Positions 22,469-28,896 of a stretch of 28,896 bases of DNA are shown here, in pieces. The stretch lies in NCBI GenBank assembly GCA_045604705.1, contig JAZUOO010000004.1, forward strand, positions 1 through 28,896, read 5' to 3'. Made by a program: the position numbers and the translations under genes. The notes below the pieces were generated by a model. The model worked only from the letters and a program-made list of their open reading frames with translations, ran no database searches and had not been told where the DNA came from. Source of the stretch: SIG622 sp045604705. GTDB taxonomy: Bacteria; Bacillota; Clostridia; Oscillospirales; CAG-382. Within the stretch, counting starts at the first letter, position 1. Every line of letters starts with the position of its first letter.

Positions 22469-23746
22469 ATGATAAAAATATTGAAATACGGCGAAGTCCC
22501 GAACTCCGAGATTTTCGCAAGAGGTGAAAGCGGAATTGACGTTTCTGGAATCGTCAGCGATATAATTGCAAATGTTCGCAAAAACGGCGACAAGGCACTT
22601 TATGAATACTGTGAAAGATTTGACAAAGCGAAGCTCGACAGTCTTATTGTAAGCGAAGAGGAAATAGAGGAAGCGATTTCTCTTGTAGAACCGAAATTTT
22701 TGGAGATACTCGAAAAAGCGGCGGCAAACATTCGCAAGTTCCACGAAAAGCAGATAAGAAACAGTTTTATTATTAACGATGAAAACGGTATCGTTATAGG
22801 TCAGAAAGTAATTCCCGTTGACAGAGCAGGGCTTTATGTTCCCGGCGGTACTGCGGCGTATCCGTCTACGGTTCTTATGGATTCCATTCCTGCGAAAATT
22901 GCAGGCTGCCGTGAGGTTGTTATAGTTACTCCACCCAACCGTGAGGGTAAGGTAAATCCCGTTATTCTTGCCGCTGCAAAGGTTGCAGGTGTTGACAGGA
23001 TATTCAAGGTTGGCGGAGCTCAGGCTGTTGCTGCACTTGCATACGGTACGGAATCTGTGCCTAAGGTTGATAAGATTGTAGGGCCGGGAAATGCGTTTGT
23101 TGCGGAAGCGAAGAAGCAGGTTTACGGAATTGTTTCCATTGATATGATTGCAGGTCCAAGTGAGATTCTTGTTGTTGCTGACGGCAATTCAAACCCACGT
23201 CATGTTGCGGCAGATCTTCTTTCGCAGGCGGAGCATGATAAAATGGCAAGTGCTGTTCTTGTAACAGATTCTTATGAGCTTGCAGAAAAAGTAAGGGATG
23301 AAATTGAGGTACAGCTGAAGTTACTTGAACGTGAAGAGATTGCGAGAGTATCCATTGACGACAACGGTAAGATAATAGTAGCTGATACCCTTGATGTTGC
23401 AATAGAAATTGCAAATGAAATAGCACCCGAACATCTTGAACTTTGTGTTGACAATCCTTTCGACTATCTTGATGCTATCCGTCATGCAGGTTCAATCTTT
23501 ATGGGAAGAAACTGTCCCGAAGCTTTGGGCGACTATTTTGCAGGTCCAAACCACACACTTCCCACAAGCGGTACGGCGAAGTTTTCAAGTCCCTTGTCCG
23601 TTGACGATTTCGTTAAGAAAACACAGTATACATATTATACCAAAGATGCACTTTCAAGGGTTGCAAGAGATGTTGAGTTCTTCGCAACAAAAGAAGGACT
23701 TACGGCTCACGCAAAGAGTGCTGTGGTAAGACTTGAAGATAATTAA
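22469..23746 (+). CDS. hisD: Histidinol dehydrogenase HisD
   Basis: Oxidises histidinol to histidine in two NAD-dependent steps, using zinc. The 425-aa protein shows VPGGTAAYPSTVLM, the NAD-binding KVGGAQAVAALAYGTESVPK, IAGPSEILVVAD, the active-site SQAEHDK, APEHLEL and the C-terminal NHTLPTSGTAKFSSPLSVDD. The frame is open 51 nt further upstream, but the ATG at 22469 is chosen because AGGACGG precedes it and translation then begins in the family-typical place (MIKILKYGE). The next gene follows after 17 nt. Confidence 0.95.
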   Translation: MIKILKYGEVPNSEIFARGESGIDVSGIVSDIIANVRKNGDKALYEYCERFDKAKLDSLIVSEEEIEEAISLVEPKFLEILEKAAANIRKFHEKQIRNSFIINDENGIVIGQKVIPVDRAGLYVPGGTAAYPSTVLMDSIPAKIAGCREVVIVTPPNREGKVNPVILAAAKVAGVDRIFKVGGAQAVAALAYGTESVPKVDKIVGPGNAFVAEAKKQVYGIVSIDMIAGPSEILVVADGNSNPRHVAADLLSQAEHDKMASAVLVTDSYELAEKVRDEIEVQLKLLEREEIARVSIDDNGKIIVADTLDVAIEIANEIAPEHLELCVDNPFDYLDAIRHAGSIFMGRNCPEALGDYFAGPNHTLPTSGTAKFSSPLSVDDFVKKTQYTYYTKDALSRVARDVEFFATKEGLTAHAKSAVVRLEDN

Positions 23747-23763
23747 GAATTGAAGGAAAGACT

Positions 23764-24819
23764 ATGAGCAAATTTTTTAGTCAGAAATACAACAATTTAA
23801 TCCCCTACACTCCCGGTGAACAGCCGAAGGATATGAAGTATATTAAGCTGAATACCAATGAATCTCCATTTCCGCCCTCAGATAAGGCAGTAAAGGCGGC
23901 ATCGGAGGCGGCAGGAACGCCTCAGCTTTATTCGGATCCGGAGTGTCGGTATCTTACAGAGAAGCTTGCAGAAACTCTCGGTGTGGACTTTTCCGAGGTT
24001 CTTTGTACAAACGGCTCGGATGAGATATTGAATTTCGCTTTTATGGCGTACTGTGACACGGAGCATCCGGCGGCGTTTGCGGATATTACCTACGGTTTTT
24101 ATTCTGTTTTTGCACAGATAAATAATGTTCCGTATACCCAAATTCCGTTGAAAGATGATTTTACCGTTGATGTCAGTGACTACATCGGCATTAATAAAAC
24201 CATATTTATCGCAAATCCCAACGCTCCCACGGGCATTGCTCTTTCAAAGAATGAGATTGAAAGGATAATCAGGTCAAATCCCGACAATATTGTGGTTGTT
24301 GATGAGGCATATGTTGACTTTGGCGGTGAAAGCTGTGTTCCACTTGTACACAAGTATGATAACCTGCTTGTGACGGGCACATTCTCAAAATCACGCTCCA
24401 TGGCAGGTGCAAGACTTGGATTCGGAGTTGCAAGTGCGGCACTTATTCAGGATCTGAACACTATCAAATACTCAACAAATCCCTATAATATCAACCGTAT
24501 GACTATGGCGGCAGGGATTGGTGCTCTTGAGGATAAGGAGTACTTTGAGAATAACTGCAAGACTATAATAAAAAACAGAGAGTACACAGCAAAGAAACTG
24601 CTCGGACTCGGTTTTGAAATGACGGATTCGAGTACAAACTTTATTTTCGCAAAGCACCCGAATGTTTCGGGACAGCTCATTTACGAAAAGCTGAAAGGCG
24701 CGGGGATTCTTGTCCGGCACTTTACCAAAGAGAAAATCTGCGAGTACAACAGAATAACCGTTGGCACAAGGGAGCAGATGGATGCTCTTATTGCGGCACT
24801 TGAAAAGATAGTAAAATAA
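23764..24819 (+). CDS. hisC: Histidinol-phosphate aminotransferase HisC
   Basis: A PLP-dependent class II-type aminotransferase converting imidazole acetol phosphate to histidinol phosphate. The 351-aa sequence shows LNTNESPFPPS, TNGSDEILN, the IANPNAPTG loop, VVDEAYVDF (PLP-contacting aspartate) and the Schiff-base lysine K209 in GTFSKSRSMAGARLGFG. Length is normal. GAAGGAAAG precedes the ATG. The operon context settles HisC over the related aminotransferases that share this fold. Confidence 0.94.
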   Translation: MSKFFSQKYNNLIPYTPGEQPKDMKYIKLNTNESPFPPSDKAVKAASEAAGTPQLYSDPECRYLTEKLAETLGVDFSEVLCTNGSDEILNFAFMAYCDTEHPAAFADITYGFYSVFAQINNVPYTQIPLKDDFTVDVSDYIGINKTIFIANPNAPTGIALSKNEIERIIRSNPDNIVVVDEAYVDFGGESCVPLVHKYDNLLVTGTFSKSRSMAGARLGFGVASAALIQDLNTIKYSTNPYNINRMTMAAGIGALEDKEYFENNCKTIIKNREYTAKKLLGLGFEMTDSSTNFIFAKHPNVSGQLIYEKLKGAGILVRHFTKEKICEYNRITVGTREQMDALIAALEKIVK

Positions 24820-24851
24820 TATTCTTAATAAAACCGAAAGGGAATAAAATA

Positions 24852-25439
24852 ATGAGAAGCTCCGAGATTGTCCGCAACACTGCGGAAACAAAGATACAGT
24901 TGAAACTGAATATTGACGGCACAGGTAAGAGTGAAATAGCGACAGGTTGCGGTTTTCTTGACCATATGTTGACGCTCTTTGCTAAACACGGAAAGTTTGA
25001 TCTAACAGTTAAGTGCGATGGTGATACCTATGTTGACTATCATCACACTGTAGAGGACATCGGAATTTGTCTTGGTAAGGCTTTTGATGAAGCTCTCGGT
25101 GAAAAGAGAGGAATTGTCCGCTACGGCAGTATGCTTCTTCCCATGGATGAGGCACTTATACTTTCTGCTGTTGACCTTTCCGGCAGAAGCTGTCTCATTT
25201 ACGGTCTTGAGATTCCCACCGAAAAGGTCGGCGATTTTGATACGGAGCTTTGCGAGGAATTCTGGCTTGGCTTTACACGCAACGCTCTTTGCACACTGCA
25301 CATAAAGCAGATGGCGGGAACAAATTCACACCACATAATTGAGGGAGCGTTCAAGTCGGTTGCACGTGCGCTTCGTGCGGCTTGCAGTATTGACAGGGAC
25401 TTTGCCGATGAGATTCCCTCAACAAAAGGAGTACTTTGA
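24852..25439 (+). CDS. hisB: Imidazoleglycerol-phosphate dehydratase HisB
   Basis: A monofunctional dehydratase (195 aa) without the N-terminal phosphatase domain of enterobacterial HisB. The metal-binding motifs are visible: GCGFLDHMLTLFAKH, DYHHTVEDIGICLGKA, the MDEAL segment and the C-terminal GTNSHHIIEGAFKSVARALR. The ATG follows AAAGGG at 9 nt. The hisH start codon lies 2 nt after its stop. The phosphatase step is supplied instead by the PHP-type gene at the end of the operon. Confidence 0.96.
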   Translation: MRSSEIVRNTAETKIQLKLNIDGTGKSEIATGCGFLDHMLTLFAKHGKFDLTVKCDGDTYVDYHHTVEDIGICLGKAFDEALGEKRGIVRYGSMLLPMDEALILSAVDLSGRSCLIYGLEIPTEKVGDFDTELCEEFWLGFTRNALCTLHIKQMAGTNSHHIIEGAFKSVARALRAACSIDRDFADEIPSTKGVL

Positions 25440-25441
25440 TA

Positions 25442-26053
25442 ATGATAGCAATTGTAGATTACGGCGTGGGAAATCTGTTCTCGCTTGAATCGTCATTTGC
25501 CAAGATTGGCGTTAGTGTTACGGTTACAGGTGATGAAGCACTTATCCGAAGTGCCGATAAGATAATTCTTCCGGGCGTTGGTGCATTCGGAGATGCAGCA
25601 GAAAAGCTGAGGGAAACGGGACTCGGTGATGTCGTTGTTTCTGAAGCAAAAGAGGGCAAGCCCGTTATGGGCATCTGCCTCGGAATGCAGCTTCTTTTTG
25701 AAAGGAGCTTTGAATACGGCGAGCATGAGGGATTGGGACTTCTCAAAGGCTCGGTTGTTCCGATGAAAGGTGTTATTCCGGAAGATCTCAAAATTCCTCA
25801 TATCGGATGGAACGCACTTGATTTTACAAGCAAAGAAAGCAAGCTGTTAAGATTCATAAAAAACGGCGACTTTGTATATTTTGTTCACTCTTTCTATGCA
25901 ACAGACTGTGACGAAGATGTTATAGCTTACACCGAATACGGCGAAAATTTATGTGCTGCGGTTGAACGTGATAATGTGTTTGGCTGTCAGTTCCACCCGG
26001 AAAAGAGTGGAGACGTGGGACTTGAGATACTTCGGGGCTTTTGTGAGCTTTAA
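25442..26053 (+). CDS. hisH: Imidazole glycerol phosphate synthase glutaminase subunit HisH
   Basis: A class I glutamine amidotransferase that supplies ammonia to HisF. The 203-aa protein has the nucleophile C79 in MGICLGMQLLF and the H185/E187 dyad in FHPEKSG. The ATG at 25442 is used (MIAIVDYGVGN, the family-standard start, AGGAG 10 nt upstream) rather than a TTG at 25436 that overlaps the hisB stop. Unlike the other neighbouring genes it is separated from the next gene by a 249-nt repeat-bearing gap. Confidence 0.95.
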   Translation: MIAIVDYGVGNLFSLESSFAKIGVSVTVTGDEALIRSADKIILPGVGAFGDAAEKLRETGLGDVVVSEAKEGKPVMGICLGMQLLFERSFEYGEHEGLGLLKGSVVPMKGVIPEDLKIPHIGWNALDFTSKESKLLRFIKNGDFVYFVHSFYATDCDEDVIAYTEYGENLCAAVERDNVFGCQFHPEKSGDVGLEILRGFCEL

Positions 26054-26055
26054 GA

Positions 26056-26286
26056 TAATTAATGCATAATGCATAATGCGTAATCGAGGTTGGTTTCTTC
26101 GAAACATTCAATTGATTGTAAATTGCGGAGCGTTGAATTGGAATCCACCTTTGTATGATATTATGAGTATTTGGATTTACGGAAGAGAGAGTAATTCATA
26201 TTCCGCAAAGCGGGTAAAATAAAATGAAAATTTGCAAAGCAAATTCTCCAAAATTGTGAATTGTGCATTGCGAATTGTGAATTTTA
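26056..26286. repeat. MITE-like element with inverted heptamer arrays, between hisH and hisA
   Basis: The left end has three tandem heptamers ATGCATA, ATGCATA, ATGCGTA (26062-26082). The right end has five: AATTGTG, AATTGTG, CATTGCG, AATTGTG, AATTTTA (26252-26286). In reverse complement the left array reads CATTATG-type units, so both ends use a degenerate (A/C)ATT(A/G)(T/C)G heptamer in opposite orientation. Inside are two dyads with the same GCAAAGC core: CCGC-AAA-GCGG (26203-26213) and AATTTGC-AAA-GCAAATT (26229-26245). No coding frame is credible. It accounts for essentially the whole hisH-hisA gap. Confidence 0.6.
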
Positions 26287-26302
26287 AATAATCGGAGGCT
26301 GT

Positions 26303-27016
26303 ATGTTAATTTTTCCAGCAATAGATCTACTTGGCGGCAAAGCTGTGAGGCTCTTCAAAGGTGACTACAACGAGGTTACCGTCTACAGCGAAAGACCTTG
26401 GGAAATAGCCGAGGATTTTGAGAAAAACGGTGCCGAGTGGATTCACATTGTCGACCTTGAGGGGGCAAAAACCGGCGGAACGCCTAATATTGAAACGATA
26501 AAAAAGATAGTAACCACAACAGGACTTCGTGCCGAGGTTGGCGGCGGTATAAGAAGTCTTGAAGTTATTGAAAAATACATAAACGCAGGTGTGTCAAGAG
26601 TTATTCTCGGTACTGCGGCGGTGACGGATGAAGTCTTTCTTTTGGAGGCTGCAAAGAAGTACGGTGACAAAATTGCTGTCGGCGTTGATATTAAGGACGG
26701 TTATGTGGCTATCAAGGGCTGGACGGAAAAGAGTGGCTATGAATGCTTTGAGTTCTGTGAGAAAATGCAAAATATCGGTATTTCAACGCTTATTTGTACG
26801 GACATTTCAAAGGACGGTGCAATGATGGGCACAAACCATGAGCTGTATAGGGAATTGTCAAGTCGTTTCGGAATGAATATCATTGCATCCGGCGGTGTTT
26901 CCTCGATGGAGGATATTAAAAAGCTTCGTGCACTTGATATTTACGGTGCAATAATAGGTAAGGCTTACTACACGGGTGCAATAAATATCCGTGAAGCGGT
27001 GGAGGCGGCAAAATGA
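26303..27016 (+). CDS. hisA: ProFAR isomerase HisA
   Basis: A TIM-barrel enzyme that performs the Amadori isomerisation of ProFAR to PRFAR. The 237-aa sequence has the catalytic D8 (FPAIDLLGGKAVRL), the phosphate-binding EVGGGIRS and IIASGGVSS, and the second catalytic aspartate in AVGVDIKDG or LICTDISKDG. ATCGGAGGCTGT is a strong ribosome site for the ATG. Its stop overlaps the hisF start (ATGA). Confidence 0.95.
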   Translation: MLIFPAIDLLGGKAVRLFKGDYNEVTVYSERPWEIAEDFEKNGAEWIHIVDLEGAKTGGTPNIETIKKIVTTTGLRAEVGGGIRSLEVIEKYINAGVSRVILGTAAVTDEVFLLEAAKKYGDKIAVGVDIKDGYVAIKGWTEKSGYECFEFCEKMQNIGISTLICTDISKDGAMMGTNHELYRELSSRFGMNIIASGGVSSMEDIKKLRALDIYGAIIGKAYYTGAINIREAVEAAK

Positions 27017-27771
27017 TAACAAAAAGAATAATTCCCTGTCTTGATGTTAGAGGCGGCAGGGTGGTAAAGGGAGTAAACTTTGAGGGACTTTCCGATGTTT
27101 CTTCTCCCGTAGAGCTTGCAAAATACTACAGCGACTGCGGTGCGGATGAGCTTGTGTTTTATGATATTACGGCATCGGCAGAAGGACGTGCGATTTTTAC
27201 GGACATTCTCTGCGAGGCGGCACGCTCGGTGTTTATTCCTTTGACTGTCGGCGGTGGCATCAATACGCTAGATGATTTTGACAGAGTATTGAAATGCGGT
27301 GCGGACAAGGTCAGTGTAAACTCGGGAGCTATAAGAAATCCCAATCTTATATACGAGGCTGCAAAGAGATACGGAGACCAGTGTGTCGTAATTTCCGCAG
27401 ATGTAAAGAGAGTTGACGGCGTTTTCAGAGTATTTGCCAAGGGCGGCAGAGAAAACACCGGCATGGAAGCAATCTCCTGGATAAAACGCTGTGTAGACAA
27501 CGGTGCAGGCGAGGTTGTACTAAATTCCATTGACACGGACGGCGTAAAGGGCGGCTTTGACCTTGAAATGCTTGAGGCTGTATGTAATGTGGTTGACGTT
27601 CCCGTAATTGCATCCGGCGGTGCGGGAAAGATTTCCGATTTTATACAGCTTTTCAAGGCGCTTCCCAAAGTTGATGCGGGACTTGCGGCATCTATTTTCC
27701 ACTTTGGGGAAGTGAAGATTTCCGACCTTAAAGCGGAGCTGAAGAAGAACAATATTCCGGTGAGAATGTGA
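27013..27771 (+). CDS. hisF: Imidazole glycerol phosphate synthase cyclase subunit HisF
   Basis: A TIM-barrel cyclase that uses ammonia from HisH to form imidazole glycerol phosphate and AICAR. The 252-aa protein shows the opening RIIPCLDVRGGRVVKGVNF (catalytic D11), LTVGGGINTLDDF, the second aspartate region VISADVKRVDG, LNSIDTDGVKGGFD and VIASGGAGKISDF. A 4-nt overlap with hisA indicates coupled translation. The C-terminal GLAASIFHFGE is typical. Confidence 0.96.
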   Translation: MITKRIIPCLDVRGGRVVKGVNFEGLSDVSSPVELAKYYSDCGADELVFYDITASAEGRAIFTDILCEAARSVFIPLTVGGGINTLDDFDRVLKCGADKVSVNSGAIRNPNLIYEAAKRYGDQCVVISADVKRVDGVFRVFAKGGRENTGMEAISWIKRCVDNGAGEVVLNSIDTDGVKGGFDLEMLEAVCNVVDVPVIASGGAGKISDFIQLFKALPKVDAGLAASIFHFGEVKISDLKAELKKNNIPVRM

Positions 27772-27772
27772 T

Positions 27773-27810
27773 TTGCAATGCACAATTTAGGTTGATTTGC
27801 TATGCAAATC
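27773..27810. repeat. Heptamer fragment and palindrome between hisF and hisI
   Basis: GCAATGCACAATT (27775-27787) is the exact reverse complement of 26259-26271 in the heptamer array. It is followed by GATTTGC-TAT-GCAAATC (27794-27810), a 7-bp perfect dyad similar to the one at 26229-26245. It appears to be a shorter relative of the hisH-hisA element. Confidence 0.55.
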
Positions 27811-27839
27811 TTCAATATTTTAATATGAGGTAGACGATA

Positions 27840-28499
27840 ATGATTACTAATTTCAAAATAGAAGATTTAAAATTTGACGAAAAGGGACTTATTCCTGCGA
27901 TAGTTGTTGATGCTATCACAAAAAAGGTATTGACACTTGCTTATATGAACAAAGAAAGCCTCGGAATTTCCCTTGAAAAGGAGTTGACTTGTTTCTGGTC
28001 AAGAAGTCGCAGCGAGCTTTGGCTGAAAGGTGAGCACAGCGGAAATGTTCAGCATATAGTTTCCATTACCGCCGACTGCGACAGCGATGCACTTGTTGTT
28101 ATGGTGGAAAAGGACGGCCCTGCTTGTCATACGGGTACGGATTCCTGCTTTACAAAGAGAATTGCACAGAGCGAAACTCTTACCGAATTTTCCTACGAGG
28201 GACTTCTTGAGCTTATAAAGGGCAGAAAAATCGAAAAGAAAGAGGGCTCATATACCACATATCTTTTTGAAAAGGGACTCGACAAGATACTTAAAAAGGT
28301 AGGTGAGGAGAGCACCGAGGTTATCATCGCCGCAAAAGCCGAGGATAAGAAAGAAACAATTTACGAAATTGCAGACCTTGCATATCATGTAATGGTGCTT
28401 ATGGTTGAAATGGGCATTTCTCTTGAAGATATTCACCGTGAGCTAAGTTCCCGTCACGTTATTGACCACAAGGTTAAGCAGGAGAAAATGACAAAATGA
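27840..28499 (+). CDS. hisIE: Bifunctional phosphoribosyl-AMP cyclohydrolase / PR-ATP pyrophosphatase HisIE
   Basis: Carries out the second and third steps of histidine synthesis. The N-terminal HisI domain (about residues 1-110) has FWSRSRSELWLKGEHSGN and the zinc-site cysteines in CDSDALVV and GPACHTGTDSCF. The C-terminal HisE domain (about 120-215) has SYTTYLFEKGLDKILKKVGE, the EESTEVIIAAK metal-binding helix and ADLAYHVMVL. The fused form of 219 aa is standard. GAGG lies 9 nt before the ATG. Its stop overlaps the start of the next gene (ATGA). Confidence 0.95.
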   Translation: MITNFKIEDLKFDEKGLIPAIVVDAITKKVLTLAYMNKESLGISLEKELTCFWSRSRSELWLKGEHSGNVQHIVSITADCDSDALVVMVEKDGPACHTGTDSCFTKRIAQSETLTEFSYEGLLELIKGRKIEKKEGSYTTYLFEKGLDKILKKVGEESTEVIIAAKAEDKKETIYEIADLAYHVMVLMVEMGISLEDIHRELSSRHVIDHKVKQEKMTK

Positions 28500-28896
28500 T
28501 TATGCGTGATTTGCATATCCATACAAACTTTTGCGACGGAGCGTGTGAGCCTGAGGAATATGTTGCTTCGGCAATTGAAAAGGGACTTTTCTGTATCGGC
28601 TTCTGCGTACATTCATATGTGCCCTTTGACCTTGATTGCTGTATAGCAAAGGAAAGAATTCCGGAATATAAATCGGTTATCGCAGAGCTTAAAAAAAAGT
28701 ATGCGGACAAAATACAGGTTCTCTGCGGAGTTGAAAAGGACTATTACAGCGAAGAACCCACGGACGACTACGATTATGTAATAGGTTCAAACCATTACTT
28801 CAAAACTCCCGACGGCGAATTTCTTCCGCTTGACCTGTCCGTAAAAGTGCTTGACAAAATCTGCGAGGACTACTTCGGCGGTGACTACATGGCACT
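28496..28896 (+). CDS. hisK: Histidinol-phosphatase, PHP family (3' end outside window)
   Basis: The frame starts at ATG 28496, overlapping the hisIE stop by 4 nt, and runs off the window after 133 codons. The start MIMRDLHIHTNFCDG carries the PHP metal motif HxH. FCIGFCVHSYVPFD and QVLCGVEKDYYSEEP (metal-ligand glutamate) follow, then DYDYVIGSNHYF with a further histidine ligand. These fit HisK/HisJ-type histidinol-phosphate phosphatases, which replace the HisB phosphatase domain in Firmicutes. The position as last gene of a his operon supports this strongly. The initiator could be either the ATG at 28496 or the one at 28502. Confidence 0.9.
   Translation, partial: MIMRDLHIHTNFCDGACEPEEYVASAIEKGLFCIGFCVHSYVPFDLDCCIAKERIPEYKSVIAELKKKYADKIQVLCGVEKDYYSEEPTDDYDYVIGSNHYFKTPDGEFLPLDLSVKVLDKICEDYFGGDYMA

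Noticed and set aside
21716..22744. A 342-codon open frame on the minus strand opposite hisG and hisD.
   Set aside because: It lies wholly antisense to two firmly identified his genes, spans their junction, has no family features and is rich in Phe, Cys and Arg as expected for the complement of this coding sequence.
26062..26286. A CRISPR-like array, from the tandem repeats in the hisH-hisA gap.
   Set aside because: The units are 7 nt, contiguous, degenerate and inverted at the two ends; there are no spacers and no cas genes.

Overview
The window looks like chromosomal DNA from a low-to-moderate GC member of the Clostridia, most likely an Oscillospiraceae/Ruminococcus-type gut or rumen anaerobe. 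This is inferred from gene content and gene order: ftsEX with an EnvC-like hydrolase and a Ctp protease, short-form HisG with HisZ, a DUF4080-type radical SAM protein, a DUF2344 protein, a DHHW protein, TTG starts, T-box control, and near-consensus sigma-A promoters with 17-bp spacers. No taxonomic marker such as rRNA is present.

Left part (1-9150). The first ~140 bases hold the 3' end of an IS3-like transposase and a candidate IS end. Leftward from there runs a cell-envelope module, ftsE-ftsX-murein hydrolase activator (M23)-ctpA. Upstream of it, also leftward, is prmA-rsmE-membrane protein-cdaR, read from a strong promoter at 8884-8912. A hairpin followed by a U-tract, with the probable ftsE promoter embedded in it, separates the two groups.

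Middle part (9150-17100). These are mostly single housekeeping genes: dapA (+), a B12-binding-type radical SAM protein (-), ppiB (+), nicotinate phosphoribosyltransferase (-), then a DUF2344 gene followed by a membrane-anchored DHHW/AlgX-like protein (+). Convergent ends carry clear hairpin terminators. A frameshifted gene remnant probably lies at 11931-12190.

Right part (17100-28896). A perfect consensus promoter drives a complete T-box leader ahead of a 764-aa protein that fuses an XRE helix-turn-helix, a cupin and a full acyl-CoA synthetase. T-boxes normally control tRNA-synthetase or amino-acid supply genes, so this arrangement suggests that the ligase feeds amino-acid synthesis, for example by activating a branched-chain or aryl acid for reductive carboxylation to a 2-oxoacid. 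The best reading of the specifier is GUA (Val), and the T-box acceptor pairing predicts discriminator base A. This is the most interesting system in the window.

It is followed by a gene-poor 756-bp stretch with short ORF remnants, and then by a histidine operon, hisZ-G-D-C-B-H-A-F-IE-K, whose last gene is cut by the window edge. Together these genes cover all the reactions from PRPP + ATP to histidinol and histidine. The operon is interrupted between genes by small palindromic or heptamer-array repeats.
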